Part shown: one piece after another, positions 1-7,972 of the stretch
Layout: the number at the start of each line of letters is the position of its first letter
How positions within the stretch are numbered: the first letter of the stretch is position 1
Assembly (NCBI RefSeq): GCF_014640295.1
Contig: NZ_BMGR01000013.1
Coordinates: forward strand, 97,501 to 161,500
Direction of reading: 5' to 3'
Length of the DNA stretch: 64,000 nt
From: Paenibacillus abyssi
GTDB taxonomy: Bacteria > Bacillota > Bacilli > Paenibacillales > Paenibacillaceae
The notes under the pieces: generated by a model
The model's input: the letters and a program-made list of their open reading frames with translations, nothing else
Database searches by the model: none
Told to the model about the DNA's origin: nothing
Translations under genes and position numbers: made by a program

Positions 1-2
1 AT

Positions 3-266
3 GCTACGGATCTGGATTTAATTCTACGGACAAAACGGATTCAAAACTTGATCTTAACAGGGATCACGACAGATGTGTGCGTCCATACCACCATGAGGGA
101 AGCGAATGACCGCGGCTATGAGTGCTTGATACTCGAGGATTGTACGGGGGCGACGGATTATGATAATCATCTGGCCGCTTTGAAGATGGTTACGATGCAG
201 GGCGGCGTTTTTGGCAGTGTGTCCAACTCGGTCCATGTCATAGAGACGTTGCAATCATTGGCGTAA
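3..266 (+). CDS. biuret-hydrolase-like cysteine hydrolase, C-terminal part
   Basis: The reading frame is open from the left edge of the window, so the gene begins outside it and only about 87 C-terminal residues are visible. It is the C-terminal half of an isochorismatase-fold cysteine hydrolase. The nucleophile motif TTDVCVHTTMREANDRGYEC is intact with its Cys, followed by LEDCTGATDYDNHLAALKMV and the GGVFGSVSNS tail. From memory this matches biuret hydrolase (BiuH) very closely, so amide hydrolysis of biuret or a related ureide is likely. A paralogue with Gly at the Cys position lies at 6404. A terminator follows at 314. Family is certain; the substrate is inferred. Confidence 0.85.
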   Translation, partial: ATDLDLILRTKRIQNLILTGITTDVCVHTTMREANDRGYECLILEDCTGATDYDNHLAALKMVTMQGGVFGSVSNSVHVIETLQSLA

Positions 267-313
267 TGAATAGAAATGAAACAAGCCATCTGCAATGGTT
301 TACGGATTATGGG

Positions 314-359
314 AGCTGTCTCTAATGTAGGGAAATCTACCAAGGAGACAGCTTTTCTT
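314..359 (+). terminator. intrinsic terminator after the cysteine hydrolase
   Basis: A 9-bp perfect stem AGCTGTCTC (314-322) / GAGACAGCT (345-353) encloses a second small stem GTAG/CTAC and runs into a T-rich tract. It separates the left-edge hydrolase from the ABC transporter operon. Confidence 0.8.
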
Positions 360-410
360 TTATGTTTTCTCCCCTTATTTGCGTTAGATATATGTAATAT
401 ATATAAGTAA

Positions 411-440
411 TTCACAATAATACGCATTAAATATTGTGAA
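411..440. promoter_or_regulatory. palindromic operator candidate before the ABC operon
   Basis: Nine-base perfect arms TTCACAATA (411-419) and TATTGTGAA (432-440) are separated by 12 bases in the very AT-rich leader of the operon that starts at 529. Downstream, a TATAAT at 473-478 could be a -10 box, though no good -35 lies at the right distance. The palindrome has the form of a repressor or activator site; the protein that binds it is unknown. The PucR-like regulator at the end of the locus is one candidate. Confidence 0.4.
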
Positions 441-528
441 TTTATTATAAAGATTAAATTTACAGATCGTAATATAATTTAAATTGTAAAGTTTATGTGA
501 TGAAAATTAACAAATGGGGGCGGAGTAA

Positions 529-2073
529 ATGATAGAAGAAGCTGTACAGCATCGTTCTACTTCCTATCTTCTGCAGGCCAAAGGATTGACCAAACGCTTT
601 GGCGCTCTGGTTGCCAATAAAGATATCGATCTAGATGTGGAGCGGGGCTCCATTCATGCTGTCCTCGGAGAGAACGGCGCAGGGAAAAGTACTTTGATGA
701 AAATGCTCTACGGCGTATATGAGCCAGATGAGGGAGAAGTATGGATGGATGGGGAAGCAGTGTCCCTGCATCCGCCTGTTAAGGCAAGAGCCAAGGGTAT
801 CGGCATGGTATTTCAGGATTTTCGGCTTGTCCCCGCACTAACGGTGCTGGATAATGTCGCACTGGCCGTATCCGAAGGGGGCTGGCGCCTGAAGAGAAAG
901 CAACTGCGCGAGCGTATTCTGCAGGTTTCCGCAAAATACGGCTTGTCCGTCAATCCGGATGCCTACGTATGGCAGTTGGACCTTGGGCAGCGTCAGCGGC
1001 TGGAAATCGTTAAAGTGCTCCTTGTTCCCGGAACGCGCGTCATTATTTTTGATGAACCTACCAGCGTGCTCGTGCCGCAGGAGGTAGAAGCTTTTCTGAA
1101 TATGCTGGATCTGCTTCGTAAGGATCAATACGGCATCTTGCTGATTACACACAAAATTAACGAGGTGCTTGCCTGTGCTGATCAAGTGACAGTTCTGCGG
1201 AGCGGACAAATCACTTTCCAAGCCAGCCGGGAGGACGGCTTGGATGGAGACGCCTTAATCAAAGCGATGATGGGCGTAAAAACGCTAAAACCGGTCATCA
1301 AGCAATCGGCGCTCGTAGAGAAGGAACCGGCAGCGGTGCTGCAAGTGGATAACGGAACGATCACTGGCAATCATGGGGAAACGGTTCTTCAACATATTCA
1401 GTTGACCCTAAGGCAAGGTGAGATCACCGGCGTGGCAGGCATTTCCGGAAGTGGACAGCGAGAGCTGGCAGAGGTGCTTTTCGGATTGCGTCAGTTGTCT
1501 TCGGGCTCATTAACGATTGGCGGCCAGGAGATCAAGGGCGGTACAAGAGGTTTTATGGAAGCGGGAGTAAGCTTTGTATCGGAAGACCCGTTAAAGGAAT
1601 CCGTCATACCGGGCTTCACGATTCTCGAACATATGGTATTGGACGGTATTCCCATGCAGGCTAAGGGAACCGGGATGGATTGGAAAACAATCCGGGCCGC
1701 ATTGGAGAGCAGCGAGGATGCCCGCGCACTTGCGTTAGCGGATGCGGATCGAAGGGCTGATACGCTATCCGGCGGTAATGTTCAACGAATGGTGCTGTCC
1801 CGGGCGCTAATACGAAGGCCCAAGATATTAATTATCAGCTACCCCAGCCGGGGGTTGGACATCGGAACCACGCATACGATCCAACAGCAATTAATTACAC
1901 TGGCGGAACAGGGAACGGCCATTTTATTGTTCTCGGAAGATTTGGATGAGCTGTTTAAGCTGTCCGACCGTCTGGTCGTGCTTTCGGGCAAAAAGCTATT
2001 AGGGCCTTACCGTCCTTCAGAAACGGATACGACGGAGATCGGCTTCCGTATGTTGAAAGGAGAATCCGCATGA
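529..2073 (+). CDS. ABC transporter ATP-binding protein, nucleoside/BMP type
   Basis: A tandem ATPase of 514 residues of the NupO/YufO (sugar/nucleoside) type that energises uptake through the two permeases encoded next. The first domain has Walker A GENGAGKS at residues 47-54, an altered signature LDLGQRQR and Walker [10 protein letters not shown]. The second domain has the degenerate GISGSGQRE loop usual for this family, a good signature LSGGNVQR and an altered Walker B (ISYPSRGLD). ATG at 529 follows GGGCGGAG. The stop overlaps the next start by 4 bases. Linked to a formamidase and ureide-type hydrolases, the cargo is probably a nucleobase-like or ureide-like compound rather than a sugar; that is inference. 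Confidence 0.93.
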   Translation: MIEEAVQHRSTSYLLQAKGLTKRFGALVANKDIDLDVERGSIHAVLGENGAGKSTLMKMLYGVYEPDEGEVWMDGEAVSLHPPVKARAKGIGMVFQDFRLVPALTVLDNVALAVSEGGWRLKRKQLRERILQVSAKYGLSVNPDAYVWQLDLGQRQRLEIVKVLLVPGTRVIIFDEPTSVLVPQEVEAFLNMLDLLRKDQYGILLITHKINEVLACADQVTVLRSGQITFQASREDGLDGDALIKAMMGVKTLKPVIKQSALVEKEPAAVLQVDNGTITGNHGETVLQHIQLTLRQGEITGVAGISGSGQRELAEVLFGLRQLSSGSLTIGGQEIKGGTRGFMEAGVSFVSEDPLKESVIPGFTILEHMVLDGIPMQAKGTGMDWKTIRAALESSEDARALALADADRRADTLSGGNVQRMVLSRALIRRPKILIISYPSRGLDIGTTHTIQQQLITLAEQGTAILLFSEDLDELFKLSDRLVVLSGKKLLGPYRPSETDTTEIGFRMLKGESA

Positions 2074-3131
2074 AGCAGCAAGCTGTGAACGCCCCGATGC
2101 TTAACGAACCATTGTCATTTCGCAGCAGGCTAAAGCCGATTGGGATACAAATTGCTGTTCTAATCGCGCCCTTTATCATTTTCGGAATATTCTTGCTCTT
2201 CTACGATGTCAATCCGATCGCATTATATGGCTCCATGCTCAGCTCCACATTCGGCGACCTGTACGGGTTTGGCGAAGTGCTGATCAAGGCGACGCCGATT
2301 ATTCTAACCGGACTGGCAGCCGCGCTGCCGGCAAGGGCGGGGATGATCAATGTCGGCGGTGAAGGGCAGCTGGCGATCGGGGCGCTTTTTGCGACCTGGT
2401 TTGCCGTGTTTTATCTCTCCAGCCTTCCGGCAGCGCTAGGCATCCCGCTGATGTTGGCCGCAGGCGCTTTGGGCGGAGCGGTATGGGCAGGAATTACAGC
2501 ATTCTTGAAAGTCAAAGGCAATTTGAATGAGACGATCTCCAGCTTGCTGTTAAATTATGTCGCTGTTTTCACGGTCGGATTTTTCGTGCATGGGTTATTG
2601 AAGGATCCGGATTCATTTAACTGGCCGTTTTCTCCCGAGATTTCTTCGGCTTTAAGGCTGCCGATCGTCAATGGCACGCGGCTTCATGTCGGCATTGTAA
2701 TTGCAGTCGCACTCGTTCTGATTGTCTGGCTCGTATTGAAGAAAACAAGGATGGGCTTCCGGATCCGCGTATTGGGCAGCAATCACCTTGCTGCGGAGCG
2801 GGCCGGTTTCAAAGTAAGCTGGATGCAATTCGGCGTGTTGGTAGCCGCAGGCGCTCTTGCGGGAATTGCCGGCATGATCGAAATCGCGGGCATCGAGGGT
2901 CGGCTTCGGCCGTCGACTGGCGCCACCTACGGTTACTTGGGCTTTTTGGCTGCCTGGATGGCATGGAATCATCCGCTGCGGCTGACGATTACGGCTTTCG
3001 TGCTGGGCATGATTAGTGTCGCAGGAAATTCACTGGAAATTTCGTCAGGTCTGCCATCTTCATCCGTGCACATTCTTATGGGGCTTGTGTTGTTCTTCCT
3101 GCTGGGCAGTGGAAGGAGGTTAAAGAAATGA
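2070..3131 (+). CDS. ABC transporter permease (NupP-like)
   Basis: A hydrophobic protein of 353 residues of the BPD_transp_2 family with about nine to ten membrane segments, the first near residues 25-50. The motif [25 protein letters not shown] in its first third is the family hallmark of BMP-linked nucleoside permeases such as NupP/YufP. It forms the channel with the 3128-4039 product. ATG at 2070 overlaps the ATPase stop (ATGA) and has AAAGGAGA upstream; its own stop overlaps the next gene by 4 bases, so the three genes are translationally coupled. Confidence 0.92.
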   Translation: MKQQAVNAPMLNEPLSFRSRLKPIGIQIAVLIAPFIIFGIFLLFYDVNPIALYGSMLSSTFGDLYGFGEVLIKATPIILTGLAAALPARAGMINVGGEGQLAIGALFATWFAVFYLSSLPAALGIPLMLAAGALGGAVWAGITAFLKVKGNLNETISSLLLNYVAVFTVGFFVHGLLKDPDSFNWPFSPEISSALRLPIVNGTRLHVGIVIAVALVLIVWLVLKKTRMGFRIRVLGSNHLAAERAGFKVSWMQFGVLVAAGALAGIAGMIEIAGIEGRLRPSTGATYGYLGFLAAWMAWNHPLRLTITAFVLGMISVAGNSLEISSGLPSSSVHILMGLVLFFLLGSGRRLKK

Positions 3132-4039
3132 TTACAGATATATTAACCGGCGCGATTCGATCGGGAACCTCCGTTATGCTGGCAAGCCAAGGTGAATTGA
3201 TCTCAGAGAGAGCAGGCGTTATCAATCTTGGAACGGAAGGATCGATGTTAGGCGGGGCGCTCGGCGGATTTGCCGTCACGGTGTGGACAGGGAACCCCTG
3301 GCTGGGCACGCTGGCCGGCGGATTATGCGGCCTGCTGATTTCAGCCATTCATGCCTTTCTCGTCTTAACCTGCCATGCGAATCAATTGGCAACCGGCTTA
3401 ACGATTATGTTCTTCGCGATGGGAGTCACTTCGTTTTTTGGCCGTGGCTTTGTCAGTGAGCAGATCGTTGGCTTTAATCCAGTCGCGATTCCTTATCTAT
3501 CCGAGATTCCGTTTGTAGGGCAAGTGCTGTTTAACCATGATCCGTTAACCTATTTATCCTTTCTGCTCGTTCCTTTGCTCTGGTTTGTGTTGTTCCGCTC
3601 GCGCATCGGAGTAATTCTTCGGGCGACTGGAGAGAGAGAAGAAGTTCTGTTTGCCAATGGCATTAATCCGAAGCTGGTCCGTTATGCGGCAGTGCTGGCC
3701 GGCGGGTTTCTGGCCGGAGTTGGCGGCGTGCAGCTTTCTGTGGCTTTCACGCACAGCTGGGTGGAGAACATGGTGCAGGGCCGCGGAGTCGTAGCGGTAG
3801 CGCTCGTTATCTTCGCCTCTTGGAAGCCGATCAGGGCCATGATCGGAGCTTATCTGTTCGGAGCGGCACAAGCGCTGCAGCTTACGGTTCAGCAGGCGGG
3901 ACTTCCCATTTCCCCGTTCTTCCTGTTCATGGTTCCGTACCTTCTGACTCTTGCGGCACTGTATATTGTCGAACGGAGGCAGCGAAGCCAGACACCGGAA
4001 GCACTCAGCAGGGTATTCACCGGCACCTCAAGCGGATGA
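3128..4039 (+). CDS. ABC transporter permease (NupQ-like)
   Basis: The second membrane subunit, 303 residues, BPD_transp_2 family. The N-terminus carries the paired hallmark GELISERAGVINLGTEGSMLGGA, as in NupQ/YufQ. It sits directly after and overlaps the first permease (ATGA), with AAGGAGG upstream of ATG 3128. About eight membrane segments are evident. With the ATPase and the lipoprotein at 4134 it completes one importer. A gap of about 95 bases before the lipoprotein gene has no terminator, so one transcript is likely. Confidence 0.92.
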   Translation: MITDILTGAIRSGTSVMLASQGELISERAGVINLGTEGSMLGGALGGFAVTVWTGNPWLGTLAGGLCGLLISAIHAFLVLTCHANQLATGLTIMFFAMGVTSFFGRGFVSEQIVGFNPVAIPYLSEIPFVGQVLFNHDPLTYLSFLLVPLLWFVLFRSRIGVILRATGEREEVLFANGINPKLVRYAAVLAGGFLAGVGGVQLSVAFTHSWVENMVQGRGVVAVALVIFASWKPIRAMIGAYLFGAAQALQLTVQQAGLPISPFFLFMVPYLLTLAALYIVERRQRSQTPEALSRVFTGTSSG

Positions 4040-4133
4040 CCTGTCGGATGGCCGGCTTCCGGTACCATCCGTACTCATCATAGACAAGCAAAGTATCTTC
4101 TAAAATGAGACAAAAAAAGTGGAGGGAAACCAG

Positions 4134-5300
4134 ATGAAAACAAAGAAAGTGAAAAGTCTACTCGTGTTAACAATGGCGCTTATACTCCTTATTACCGGCT
4201 GCAGCCAGCCAGGTGCGCAGCAAGCGCCGGCAGCAAGCAGCGGCAGCGAAAACGCCGCGGCTTCCGATGCTCCGGCTCCAGGAGCAGACAGTACGGCAGT
4301 TGGATTTATCTTCGTTGGCGCTAAGGACGATTACGGTTATAACCAAGCGGCCTATCTGGGCAGCGTGGGTGTGGAAGAAACATTCCCTGACTTGAAGGTT
4401 CTGCGTGCGGAGAACGTTCCGGAGACGGCGGAAGCCGAGCGTGTTATGGAACAGATGATCAAGGACGGGGCGAAAGTGATTTTCCCAACCTCTTACGGCC
4501 ATCTCGATCCTGCCTTGAACGTGGCGAAGCGTCATCCTGATGTCGCATTTTTCCATCAGGGAGGGTTGAAAACGGCTGAGAACCTGGGCACGTATTTCGG
4601 AACAATCTGGGAGCCGGTCTACTTGGCAGGTGTTGCTGCAGGTAAAATGTCTGAAACAGGCAAACTCGGATACATCGTTTCCGTTCCTATTCCACAGGTT
4701 TTGCTGAACGTGAATGCCTTTCAACTCGGCGCCCAATCGGTAAATCCGGATGCGACAACCTCCGTTGTCTTCACAGGCAGCTGGTGCGACCCGGGACAGC
4801 AGGCAAATGCGGCTAACTCTTTGATCGACAGCGGCGTGGATGTGCTCAGCCAGCACCAAGACTGCACAAAGACTGTTATTGAAACGGCAGAGCGCCGGGG
4901 CGCGATGTCGGTAGGCTACCATGCCGATGCTTCATCCCTTGCTCCGGAAGGCTGGATTACAAGCTCGATCTGGAACTGGCCTGATCTGTATGCAGATATG
5001 GAGAAAACAGCGATCGAAGGCAACTTTAAAGGCAGCATCTATGACGGTAAATACCGCGGAACATTGAACGACAACGTGGTTCAATTGACCGAGCTGGGCG
5101 CAGGCGTACCGGATGATGTCAAACAGCTGGTGGAAGAAAAACGCGCTGAACTGCTGGAAGGAACCTTGCAGCCGTTTAAAGGGCCGATCGAAGATCAAGC
5201 AGGGACGATCCGCATCGAAGACGGCGTGACGCCTGCCCTGGATGATCTTGAAGCCGCTGATTTCCTGGTCAAAGGCGTTATCGGCAATATTCCTAAATAA
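4134..5300 (+). CDS. BMP-family solute-binding lipoprotein
   Basis: Receptor of the importer, 388 residues. The signal peptide is KKVKSLLVLTMALILLITGC with lipobox ITGC, then a low-complexity Ala/Ser linker, then a BMP/PnrA-like domain (VGFIFVGAKDDYGYNQAAY; DCTKTVIETAERRGAMSVGYH). ATG 4134 is chosen because GGAGG lies 8 bases before it; an in-frame GTG at 4119 overlaps that ribosome binding site. The family binds nucleosides or nucleobases and is anchored to the outer membrane face. Linkage to amide hydrolases makes a nitrogen-rich heterocycle or ureide plausible here. BMP receptors in such amidase loci are seldom characterised. Confidence 0.9.
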   Translation: MKTKKVKSLLVLTMALILLITGCSQPGAQQAPAASSGSENAAASDAPAPGADSTAVGFIFVGAKDDYGYNQAAYLGSVGVEETFPDLKVLRAENVPETAEAERVMEQMIKDGAKVIFPTSYGHLDPALNVAKRHPDVAFFHQGGLKTAENLGTYFGTIWEPVYLAGVAAGKMSETGKLGYIVSVPIPQVLLNVNAFQLGAQSVNPDATTSVVFTGSWCDPGQQANAANSLIDSGVDVLSQHQDCTKTVIETAERRGAMSVGYHADASSLAPEGWITSSIWNWPDLYADMEKTAIEGNFKGSIYDGKYRGTLNDNVVQLTELGAGVPDDVKQLVEEKRAELLEGTLQPFKGPIEDQAGTIRIEDGVTPALDDLEAADFLVKGVIGNIPK

Positions 5301-5391
5301 TATTTGATTGATTTCTGACAGGTCCGAATAATAAAATCTGGTGAAAGTAAGCTAGATACATTTCACCTTACCTTCCAGAGGAGGAACGAGC

Positions 5392-6393
5392 ATGAGCGGA
5401 TTAGGTGGACTGAACAAATCTCCGGACGGCGTCGTTATCGGACTAGCGCAGCTAAAGCTTCCCGTCGTCGACACGCCGCAGCAGCTTGCGGAGCAGACAG
5501 CGAGAATTGTAGAGATGACAGCCAAAGCAAGGCGTGGTTTATCCACGATGGATCTTATCGTCTTTCCGGAATACTCACTGCACGGTTTATCGATGAATAC
5601 AGATCCGGCGCTGATGTGCCGGATCGATGGGCCGGAAGTGGCGGCATTCAAGGCAGCCTGCAAAGAGAACCGCATATGGGGCTGCTTCTCGATCATGGAA
5701 TATAATCCGGATGGCAATCCGTACAATACCGGATTAATTATAGACGATCAGGGTGAGATCAGGCTGAACTATCGGAAGCTGCATCCTTGGGTACCGGTAG
5801 AGCCATGGGAACCGGGTGATCTGGGCATTCCGGTCTGTGACGGCCCTAACGGAAGCAGGCTGGCCCTTATTATTTGCCATGACGGGATGTTTCCGGAAAT
5901 GGCGAGAGAATGCGCGTATCTCGGCGCGGATATAATGATCCGCACCGCCGGTTATACCGCGCCGATCCGCCATTCCTGGCAAATTACGAATCAGGCAAAT
6001 GCCTTCTGCAACTTAATGTATACCGTCTCGGTATGTATGAGCGGCAGCGATGGAACGTTTGATTCGATGGGTGAAGCGATGATTGTTAACTTTGATGGCG
6101 TGCCGCTTGTCAATGGCGGCGGCCGGCCGGATGAGATCGTATCGGGCGAGGTGCGTCCCGCGTTAGTCCGTGAAGCAAGGCGGCTGTGGGGCGTTGAAAA
6201 TAATATTTATCAGCTCGGGCATCGTGGATACGTAGCGGTTAAAGGAGGCGCAACCGACTGCCCTTACACGTATATCAAAGATCTGGCGAATGAATCCTAC
6301 CGGCTACCTTGGGAGGATGAAGTTGTTGTCAAAGACGGGACGTCCGTAGGATTCCCTGTGCCGGAGCGTGAATATAAGCCGAAGCAGCGGTAA
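5392..6393 (+). CDS. amiF: formamidase (nitrilase superfamily)
   Basis: Cytosolic amidase of 333 residues, the length of known AmiF enzymes, which convert formamide to formate and ammonia. The nitrilase triad is present: Glu60 (IVFPEYS), Lys129 (NYRKLHPW) and Cys162 (ICHDGMFPE). The C-terminal blocks (WGVENNIYQLGHRGYVA, PWEDEVVVKDG) are those of AmiF rather than of other nitrilases. AGAGGAGGAACGAGC precedes ATG 5392. It lies between the importer and two isochorismatase-fold hydrolases, so formamide is probably an intermediate or by-product of breaking down the imported compound. Family assignment is strong; true substrate is not proved. Confidence 0.9.
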   Translation: MSGLGGLNKSPDGVVIGLAQLKLPVVDTPQQLAEQTARIVEMTAKARRGLSTMDLIVFPEYSLHGLSMNTDPALMCRIDGPEVAAFKAACKENRIWGCFSIMEYNPDGNPYNTGLIIDDQGEIRLNYRKLHPWVPVEPWEPGDLGIPVCDGPNGSRLALIICHDGMFPEMARECAYLGADIMIRTAGYTAPIRHSWQITNQANAFCNLMYTVSVCMSGSDGTFDSMGEAMIVNFDGVPLVNGGGRPDEIVSGEVRPALVREARRLWGVENNIYQLGHRGYVAVKGGATDCPYTYIKDLANESYRLPWEDEVVVKDGTSVGFPVPEREYKPKQR

Positions 6394-6403
6394 GGAGAGG
6401 GTC

Positions 6404-7168
6404 GTGTTGGTGCCGAACTATCATCAGCAGCAAATCAGTAAAGGAAGCATTCCATCGATTCCTTATGCTTGGCCGTATGACGGAGAACTTGTGCCGGGTA
6501 AAACAGCACTGCTCGTGATCGACATGCAGACCGACTTTTGCGGCAAAAGCGGTTATGTGGATCGGATGGGATATGATTTGTTTACAACAGCACGAGCAAT
6601 CGAACCGATCCGCCGGCTTCTCGACGTGGTGCGATCCATCCCCGGCTTTACTGTTATTTATACAAGGGAGGGACATCGTCCCGACTTATCAGATCTACCG
6701 GATAACAAGCGTTGGCGAAGCCGGCAGATTGGGGCGGAGATCGGATCTGAAGGGCGGGCAGGCCGCATATTGGTGAGAGGTGAGCCGGGCTGGCAGATCG
6801 TCCCCGAGCTCATGCCGCTGCCGGATGAAACGATCGTGGACAAACCCGGAAAAGGCGGCTTTTATGCGACAAGCCTGGATATGATCCTTAAAAATCGTGG
6901 GATTACACATCTCATATTAACCGGCATCACAACCGATGTCGGCGTACAGACGACGATGAGAGAAGCTAATGATCGCGGATATGAATGCTTGATTTTGGAG
7001 GATTGCACCGGTGCGACGGATATTAATAATCATGTTGCAGCGTTAAACATGGTTACGATGCAAGGCGGGGTGTTCGGGGCGGTATCAAGCTCGGATAAAT
7101 TAATCGGCACGCTGCTCCGCCTGCAGCTGGAGCCCTCATCCCATGAGCGAACGGGGGAATTCATATGA
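6404..7168 (+). CDS. biuret-hydrolase-like protein with Cys-to-Gly change
   Basis: Isochorismatase-fold hydrolase paralogue, about 254 residues. It keeps the catalytic Asp (LLVIDMQTDFCGK, Asp40), the Lys region DKPGKGGFY and nearly all BiuH-type blocks (REGHRPDLSDLP, RWRSRQIGAEIG, REANDRGYECLILEDCTGATD), but the nucleophile motif reads TTDVGVQTT, with codon GGC at 6941-6943 giving Gly180 where the left-edge copy has Cys. Isochorismatase itself also carries Gly at this place, so the protein may do different chemistry or be non-catalytic. Start GTG 6404 has AAGGAG 6 bases upstream; an in-frame GTG at 6368 lies inside the formamidase gene and has no such site. Confidence 0.85.
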   Translation: MLVPNYHQQQISKGSIPSIPYAWPYDGELVPGKTALLVIDMQTDFCGKSGYVDRMGYDLFTTARAIEPIRRLLDVVRSIPGFTVIYTREGHRPDLSDLPDNKRWRSRQIGAEIGSEGRAGRILVRGEPGWQIVPELMPLPDETIVDKPGKGGFYATSLDMILKNRGITHLILTGITTDVGVQTTMREANDRGYECLILEDCTGATDINNHVAALNMVTMQGGVFGAVSSSDKLIGTLLRLQLEPSSHERTGEFI

Positions 7169-7230
7169 CGATAATCAAACCTATCTCCGTAAAAATTGAC
7201 AAGCAGCGAAAAGGACGAGTAGAATCATGA
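7165..7230 (+). CDS. 21-codon ORF filling the gap between two hydrolase genes
   Basis: ATG 7165 overlaps the previous stop as ATGA, and its own TGA (7228-7230) overlaps the next start (7227) as ATGA, so this short frame exactly fills the gap. The product would be MTIIKPISVKIDKQRKGRVES, basic and without a recognisable motif. ACGGGGGAA lies just before its ATG. It may be a coupling peptide or what is left of a deleted gene. Translation is not proved. Confidence 0.4.
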   Translation: MTIIKPISVKIDKQRKGRVES

Positions 7231-7919
7231 ATCAGAGTATGGAGTTGTCCCGTGCGCTGCCGTATGCTTATGCCTGCCGTCCTGAGCGGACGGCATTAAT
7301 CATTATTGACATGCAGAACGATTTTTGTGCGCCAGGCGGATTTGGCGAACGTCTTGGCAATGACATCACGCCTACCCGGTCTATAATCCCTGTCATCTCG
7401 GATGTGCTGGCGGCGGCCCGCACGGCCGGGATGATGGTCATCCATACAAGAGAAGGCCACTTGGCTGATCTGTCGGACTGTCCGCCGTCGAAGCTGGCGC
7501 GCAGCAAAAAGCAGGGAGCCGGCATAGGTGATCCGGGGCCGATGGGGCGTATTCTCGTTAGAGGAGAGAAGGGCCATGATATTGTACCGGAACTAACGCC
7601 TGCAGCAGGGGAGACGATTATCGATAAGCCGGGTAAAGGGGCTTTTTATCAGACAAACCTGCAGGAGAAGCTTGAGGAGAAGAAGATCGAATCGCTTATT
7701 TTATGTGGAGTAACAACCCATGTTTGCGTACACACAACATTAAGGGAAGCTAATGACCGCGGATATGAATGTCTGGTGCTGGAGGATGCAACCGCTGCTT
7801 TCGACCCGGCGGATCATCAAGCGGCGATCCGCATGGTATGGCAGCAGGGCGGAATTTTCGGATGGACGGCAGTTTCTTCGGTATTTATCGAAGGGCTGCG
7901 CGGCAAGGACCGACCATAA
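7227..7919 (+). CDS. isochorismatase-family cysteine hydrolase
   Basis: A third isochorismatase-fold amidohydrolase, 230 residues. The triad elements are complete: Asp28 (LIIIDMQNDFC), the Lys in DKPGKGAFY and Cys167 (TTHVCVHTTLREANDRGYEC). It shares most blocks with the other two copies but is more divergent (ATAAFDPADHQAAIRMV), so it probably acts on a related acyl-urea or amide, for example a triuret- or biuret-like compound. ATG 7227 overlaps the small ORF at 7165 and has AAAAGGA upstream. It is in the same operon as the importer and formamidase. Confidence 0.87.
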   Translation: MNQSMELSRALPYAYACRPERTALIIIDMQNDFCAPGGFGERLGNDITPTRSIIPVISDVLAAARTAGMMVIHTREGHLADLSDCPPSKLARSKKQGAGIGDPGPMGRILVRGEKGHDIVPELTPAAGETIIDKPGKGAFYQTNLQEKLEEKKIESLILCGVTTHVCVHTTLREANDRGYECLVLEDATAAFDPADHQAAIRMVWQQGGIFGWTAVSSVFIEGLRGKDRP

Positions 7920-7972
7920 CAGCCTGGAAACAGCAGACGTGGTGCGGCATTCCCGGGAAAGGAGCGTAGAAG

